Assembly (NCBI GenBank): GCA_047619315.1
Contig: JBLHKB010000243.1
Coordinates: 1-9,720 of the forward strand
DNA length: 9,720 nt
From: JBCCRV01 sp047619315
GTDB lineage: Bacteria; Myxococcota_A; Polyangia; Polyangiales; Houyiibacteriaceae
Reading direction: 5' to 3'
Of the stretch, positions 6,446 to 9,720 are shown piece by piece. Each line of letters begins with the position of its first letter. The stretch's first letter is position 1. Under the pieces are notes generated by a model that was not told the DNA's origin, ran no database searches, and saw only the letters and a program-made list of their open reading frames with translations. The translations under genes and the position numbers were made by a program.

Positions 6446-8943
6446 CAGTGCACGCGAGGCAATCCGACGTGGTCGAAGAACGCGAGGAGCACATCGCGTC
6501 GTGGTTTTGGCTGCACGCCAGGGATGTTCTGAGGGAGCCCGGCGTCGGGGCCAATGCAGGCCGGGCAACCGATACTGCATGGGCACCCTTCAACGAGGCG
6601 GCGGGTGCGGCGGAGGAGGGCGTCTCGCTCATCGAAGAGACGTGGCGCAAGGCCGATGCCTCCTGCCACGTGGTCGTAGAGAAACAGCGTTGGATCGAAT
6701 CCAGGGCCGCCGCCGGTGGCGATGGGCCCATCCGGCGCGGAGCGGTCGCCGACGGCCCGGCCAAGGTCACGCGGGTCCACCATGAGAGCCGTGCATGCCA
6801 CGGTGTGCATAGCGGAGAGCATGCCGCGAAGAGAATCGATGAGGGAAGGGCGCGGCATCGGGTTCTTCGCCAGGAATTCGGACACGAGCTCTTCCGGGAC
6901 GGTGAGCCAAAACGCGCTCGTGTGCATCTGCATCTCGGGCAAGTGAACTTCGCCGTAGCCCACGTTCTCGTGAGAGTGGTATTTGATCTTCTTGTAGCCC
7001 ACGACCTTTTCAACGACGGACACTTCACCGCTGCCTGCGGCGAGCACGGATTCAGAAGACGCTGCACCGCTTGGTGCCAGGGCGCTTGAAAAGCGTATCG
7101 GAACGACTTCGTCTTCTTCGAGGACGCTGACCTTGGTGTGCGTCATCGCCGTCGTGTAGTAGTCAGGCTTTACCCGGCGCACGAAGGCCTTGTGGTTGTC
7201 GAAGTCGAGTCGTTCCACTTGGTACTGCGCCGCATCGTGTTGATAGATGGCCTGCTCGTGAAGCATTGTATGCGTGCTGCGCCAGTCCATCTCGGCGATG
7301 GTCTTGTCCGTGTCGAGGTCGATGATGACGAAGTTGTCCCAGCCGATGGAGCGCAAGCTCACTCCACTCGCTGGGTACGCGTCGCTCGCCCAATGAAAGA
7401 CAAGCTCACCATTCCCATCCGGCGCGTGATGCAAGAGACCGTGGCCCGATAGAAACTGAAGGGCGTCCGTCAGGCTCTCGACGGGCAGGTCTCCGAAGAG
7501 ATCTTTCCCCTCAAACGGGAGCTCAAACGCCGCGCACTTCAAATGCTGGAGCAAAATCTCCACGTTGTCCGGGTCGATTCGTGCTTGCTCGACGGGTGCG
7601 GAGATGATCTGGCGCGGAGTAAGCGCAACGAACTGGTCGAGGGGAGCACTGGAAGCGACCAAGACGTTGAGCGCGGATTCCTCGCGTCGCCCGGCGCGCC
7701 CAAAGCGCTGCCAGAGAGCCGCCATGGTGCCGGGATAACCCGCGCAGACCACCGCATCCAGGCTTCCAATGTCGATGCCGAGTTCGAGCGCGCTCGTCGA
7801 CACCACGCAACGAATCTCGCCGTTTCGAAGGCGTCGCTCGATCGCTCGCCGCTGCTTTGGAAGGTAGCCGCCGCGATAAGCGTAGATGGCGTCGGCATCG
7901 AGGTCGCCGCGGAGGCGGTCGCGCATGTACTTGAGCATCACCTCCACGCCGTTTCGACTCTGCCCAAAGAGCAGCGTCGGGACATCGGCGCGCACAAGGT
8001 CGACGGCGATTCGCACAGCGCTCTTGAGGTAGCTGGCGCGAATTCCGAGCTCGGCGTTCACCACGGGGGGGTTGTACACGAGGACTTTTTTCGGGCCCGT
8101 CGGCGCGCCGCTCTCATCGATGACGGCACACGGCCGTCCAATGATCCGTGAAGCATGTGGCCCCGGGTTTCCGATGGTCGCTGACGCCATGATGAACGTG
8201 GGGTTAGCGCCGTGAAACTTGGCGATACGACGGAGACGCCGAACGACGTTCGCCATGTGCGAACCGAAGACGCCTCGGTACATGTGCACCTCGTCGATGA
8301 CGACATAGCGAAGGTTTGAAAAGAGCCTCGCCCAGCTCGTGTGGTGAGGGAGTATTCCGGCATGGAGCATGTCCGGGTTGGTGATGAGAACGCCGGCCCT
8401 CTCCTTGGCTGCCCGCCTGGCGTCGCCGGGCGTGTCTCCATCAAAAGTGATGGCCCCGCTCGGCAAGCCCGCGTCTTTCATAAAGACGCGGAAGTTCTCT
8501 TCTTGATCTCGGCTTAGGGCCTTCGTCGGAAACAAGAACATCGCTCGGGCGCCTTCGTCCGTAGCGAGGGCGTGAAGGACAGGCAGGGCATAACAGAGGC
8601 TCTTGCCCGAAGCGGTGGGCGTGGCGACGACGAAGTCCTTTTTCGCGAGACCCATCTCCACGGCTTTGGCTTGGTGTGAATAGAGCTCCGTAATGCCGCG
8701 TTTTCGAAGGGCCTCCTGAACACACGGGGCGAGGGAGCTGGGTATGGGCGCGTGGGACGGAGCTTTCGGCGGAAGCGTCTCATCCAGAACAAAGGAGCGA
8801 CCCACCCCATTCGAGCGCCACTCTTTGACCACGGCGTCGATGCCTCGAGTTTTTGCCCAAGGGAGCCGTCGGGGCTTCTGAAAAGACTCTAAGTCCTCGT
8901 TATTACTGTCATATTCTGGCGAAGTGGGGGGTGCGTCGTTCAA
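6445..8943 (-). CDS. mrfA: MrfA/YprA-like superfamily 2 DNA helicase with DUF1998-type C-terminal domain
   Basis: This 832-residue helicase closely resembles B. subtilis MrfA (YprA) along its whole length. In order: LYSHQAKAVE (87-96), motif I ATPTASGKS (107-115), motif Ia FPTKALSRDQ (138-147), ITNPDMLHAGILPHHT (187-202), motif II DEVH (217-220), motif III SAT (254-256), YRGGYLPKQRR (356-366), STSALELGIDIG (382-393), motif VI QRFGRAGRR (412-420), then the family-specific region with LHTSAFW-like HTSAFW (674-679) and the cysteine cluster C787-x-C789-x3-C793-x2-C796, probably a metal site. All ATPase residues are present. I chose the TTG at 8943: GGAG lies 8 bp upstream, a promoter and LexA-type box lie just before it, and nothing upstream resembles the family. 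An ATG at 9045 would add 34 residues that contain the promoter. It should translocate 3'-5' on DNA and hand damaged strands to MrfB. Confidence 0.93.
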   Translation of the reverse strand: MNDAPPTSPEYDSNNEDLESFQKPRRLPWAKTRGIDAVVKEWRSNGVGRSFVLDETLPPKAPSHAPIPSSLAPCVQEALRKRGITELYSHQAKAVEMGLAKKDFVVATPTASGKSLCYALPVLHALATDEGARAMFLFPTKALSRDQEENFRVFMKDAGLPSGAITFDGDTPGDARRAAKERAGVLITNPDMLHAGILPHHTSWARLFSNLRYVVIDEVHMYRGVFGSHMANVVRRLRRIAKFHGANPTFIMASATIGNPGPHASRIIGRPCAVIDESGAPTGPKKVLVYNPPVVNAELGIRASYLKSAVRIAVDLVRADVPTLLFGQSRNGVEVMLKYMRDRLRGDLDADAIYAYRGGYLPKQRRAIERRLRNGEIRCVVSTSALELGIDIGSLDAVVCAGYPGTMAALWQRFGRAGRREESALNVLVASSAPLDQFVALTPRQIISAPVEQARIDPDNVEILLQHLKCAAFELPFEGKDLFGDLPVESLTDALQFLSGHGLLHHAPDGNGELVFHWASDAYPASGVSLRSIGWDNFVIIDLDTDKTIAEMDWRSTHTMLHEQAIYQHDAAQYQVERLDFDNHKAFVRRVKPDYYTTAMTHTKVSVLEEDEVVPIRFSSALAPSGAASSESVLAAGSGEVSVVEKVVGYKKIKYHSHENVGYGEVHLPEMQMHTSAFWLTVPEELVSEFLAKNPMPRPSLIDSLRGMLSAMHTVACTALMVDPRDLGRAVGDRSAPDGPIATGGGPGFDPTLFLYDHVAGGIGLAPRLFDERDALLRRTRRLVEGCPCSIGCPACIGPDAGLPQNIPGVQPKPRRDVLLAFFDHVGLPRVH

Positions 8944-8951
8944 GGTTCCTG

Positions 8952-8955
8952 CTCC
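8952..8955 (-). promoter_or_regulatory. Ribosome-binding site deciding the mrfA TTG start
   Basis: On the minus strand GGAGCAGGAACC precedes TTG at 8943-8941. The GGAG core (8955-8952) is 8 bp from the start codon, which is near-ideal spacing; a second core, AGGA, is 3 bp away. No comparable site was seen for the ATG at 9045, and no in-frame ATG exists near the expected N-terminus of the helicase. Confidence 0.65.
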
Positions 8956-8964
8956 GATGTCCAG

Positions 8965-8984
8965 GACTGTACAAAAAAACAGTC
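8965..8984. promoter_or_regulatory. LexA/SOS-type operator in the mrfA promoter
   Basis: GACTGTACAAAAAAACAGTC is an inverted repeat with 6-bp half-sites and an 8-bp A-rich centre. Its core CTGT-N8-ACAG is the LexA box of E. coli and its relatives (consensus TACTGTATATATATACAGTA), matched at all eight core bases plus the flanking A and T. It covers the whole -10 element and most of the spacer of the predicted mrfA promoter, so a bound repressor would block it. The metallophosphoesterase ATG is 93 bp away on the other side. That LexA is the protein that binds is inference. Confidence 0.7.
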
Positions 8985-8994
8985 TCTTCCTCAA
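8966..8994 (-). promoter_or_regulatory. Sigma70-like promoter of the mrfAB operon
   Basis: Read on the minus strand, TTGAGG (8994-8989; four of six match TTGACA) is followed after exactly 17 bp by TACAGT (8971-8966; four of six match TATAAT). The spacer contains a run of seven T. Transcription would start near 8959, leaving a leader of about 16 nt that holds the GGAG ribosome-binding site before the TTG at 8943. The fit of promoter, operator and ribosome site is better than any one of them alone. Confidence 0.6.
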
Positions 8995-9077
8995 GTTCTC
9001 GTCTTCATCGCAGGATCCACCGGCAGCCCTAGCCAGCGTCGACACACCGCCCTAAACACGCGCTCGTGGGACGTTCG

Positions 9078-9720
9078 ATGATCTTCTTGCTCTTCATCAG
9101 CGTTGGCACGCTGCTCTGGGGCGCCATTCATTACTACGTCGGCGCACGTCTCTTTCGGACGTGGCGCGCCTCGCCAAAGACTCAGCGTATCGCCAAAGCG
9201 CTGTTCTGGTTCGGCTTCGCCCTGACCCCGCTCACGCTTTTCGTCTCTCGGCTTTTGGCCGGAGGCGCACTGGAGGTGCTCGTGTGGCCAGGCCTCGTCT
9301 ACATGGGCTTCTTCTTTTTGCTCTTCTGCTTCATGGTTTTCCGCGACCTGGCACTTCTCGCCGCGCGCGGACTCGCGAGTCTGGCGAAACGACCGATCCG
9401 AGAAGATAGGCGTGCCTTCCTCACTCGCTCGACGAACGCGGGTGTACTCGGCATCACGTCGGCTCTTGGCTCCTTCGGAGTCTATGAGGCGCTGAGCGAG
9501 CCGGAGCTTGTCGAAGTCGATGTGCCCATCGAAGGGCTGCCCGCCTCCCTCGATGGTTACCGCATCGCGCAGATCAGCGACATCCACGTTGGGCCCACGA
9601 TCAAGCGTGGTTTCGTTGAGCACATCGTGTCTCGGGTGAATGCCCTCGACGTCGACATGGTCGCGGTGACCGGCGACCTGGTTGATGGTCAGGTGGACGT
9701 TCTTCGTCCACACACGAACG
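9078..9720 (+). CDS. Membrane-anchored metallophosphoesterase, YkuE/YaeI-like (partial, cut at right edge)
   Basis: The first 214 codons are present and the frame is open to the window end. Three hydrophobic helices are visible, about residues 1-21, 39-60 and 66-88. After these comes DRRAFLTRS (110-118) and a weaker hydrophobic stretch (119-137), a pattern like a twin-arginine signal placed inside the protein. The calcineurin-like phosphoesterase domain begins at GYRIAQISDIHVGP with metal ligands D168 and H170, and continues with VTGDLVDG (D200, D203). The remaining motifs (GNH/E and the later His residues) lie beyond the window. Relatives act on phosphomonoesters or phosphodiesters, including lipid head groups, outside the cytoplasm; the substrate here is unknown. 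The ATG at 9078 has GGGA 6 bp upstream. A GTG at 9066 would add four residues. It is divergent from mrfA, and I see no clear promoter of its own. Confidence 0.85.
   Translation, partial: MIFLLFISVGTLLWGAIHYYVGARLFRTWRASPKTQRIAKALFWFGFALTPLTLFVSRLLAGGALEVLVWPGLVYMGFFFLLFCFMVFRDLALLAARGLASLAKRPIREDRRAFLTRSTNAGVLGITSALGSFGVYEALSEPELVEVDVPIEGLPASLDGYRIAQISDIHVGPTIKRGFVEHIVSRVNALDVDMVAVTGDLVDGQVDVLRPHTN

Noticed and set aside
6446..6586. N-terminal extension of the MrfB-like exonuclease by 47 residues
   Set aside because: The extra stretch is Arg/Pro-rich, lies wholly inside mrfA, and the ATG at 6445 with the TGATG overlap is a better start.
8906..8922. Pho-box-like sequence CTGTCAT-ATT-CTGGCGA on the plus strand upstream of the metallophosphoesterase
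   Set aside because: The first half matches a Pho repeat, but the second half is poor, the spacing is one base short, and it lies inside the mrfA coding region about 155 bp from the metallophosphoesterase start.

Overview
The window is a GC-rich, densely packed chromosomal stretch from a Gram-negative bacterium, most likely a myxobacterium or another member of the former Deltaproteobacteria. The clues are two lipoprotein signal peptides, an outer-membrane porin, a phospholipase D-like lipoprotein with a helix-hairpin-helix-type N-terminal region of a kind I associate with myxobacteria, and frequent GTG/TTG starts. The taxonomic call is inference. I see no RNA genes, insertion sequences, CRISPR arrays or phage genes.

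Layout. On the left (positions 73-2583) two minus-strand genes encode exported lipoproteins that attack phosphodiesters: a double-HKD phospholipase D-like protein ending at a strong intrinsic terminator, and upstream of it a staphylococcal-nuclease-type thermonuclease. Divergent from the nuclease, on the plus strand, are a tRNA-dihydrouridine synthase whose sequence resembles the actinobacterial type (2664-3848), a perfect 20-bp palindrome, and an outer-membrane porin resembling the phosphate-selective O/P family (3955-5088). The porin converges, with a 23-bp overlap, on a two-gene minus-strand operon encoding homologues of the mitomycin-repair helicase MrfA/YprA and its partner exonuclease MrfB/YprB (5066-8943). 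These two genes are coupled through a TGATG stop/start. Divergent from mrfA is a membrane-anchored metallophosphoesterase (9078 onward) that runs off the right edge.

The most interesting signal is in front of mrfA. A sigma70-like promoter (TTGAGG, 17-bp spacer, TACAGT) is overlapped by a 20-bp inverted repeat, GACTGT-N8-ACAGTC, which contains the LexA/SOS core CTGT-N8-ACAG. A good ribosome-binding site and a TTG start follow. This suggests the mrfAB operon is DNA-damage-inducible, and it places the helicase start at 8943 rather than at the ATG at 9045.

How the genes may work together. MrfA and MrfB are expected to act as a pair in excising crosslinks or bulky DNA damage. The phospholipase D-like protein, thermonuclease, porin and metallophosphoesterase could form a loose phosphate or nucleotide scavenging set at the cell envelope, but they are in separate transcription units and I found no convincing Pho box, so that link is speculative.
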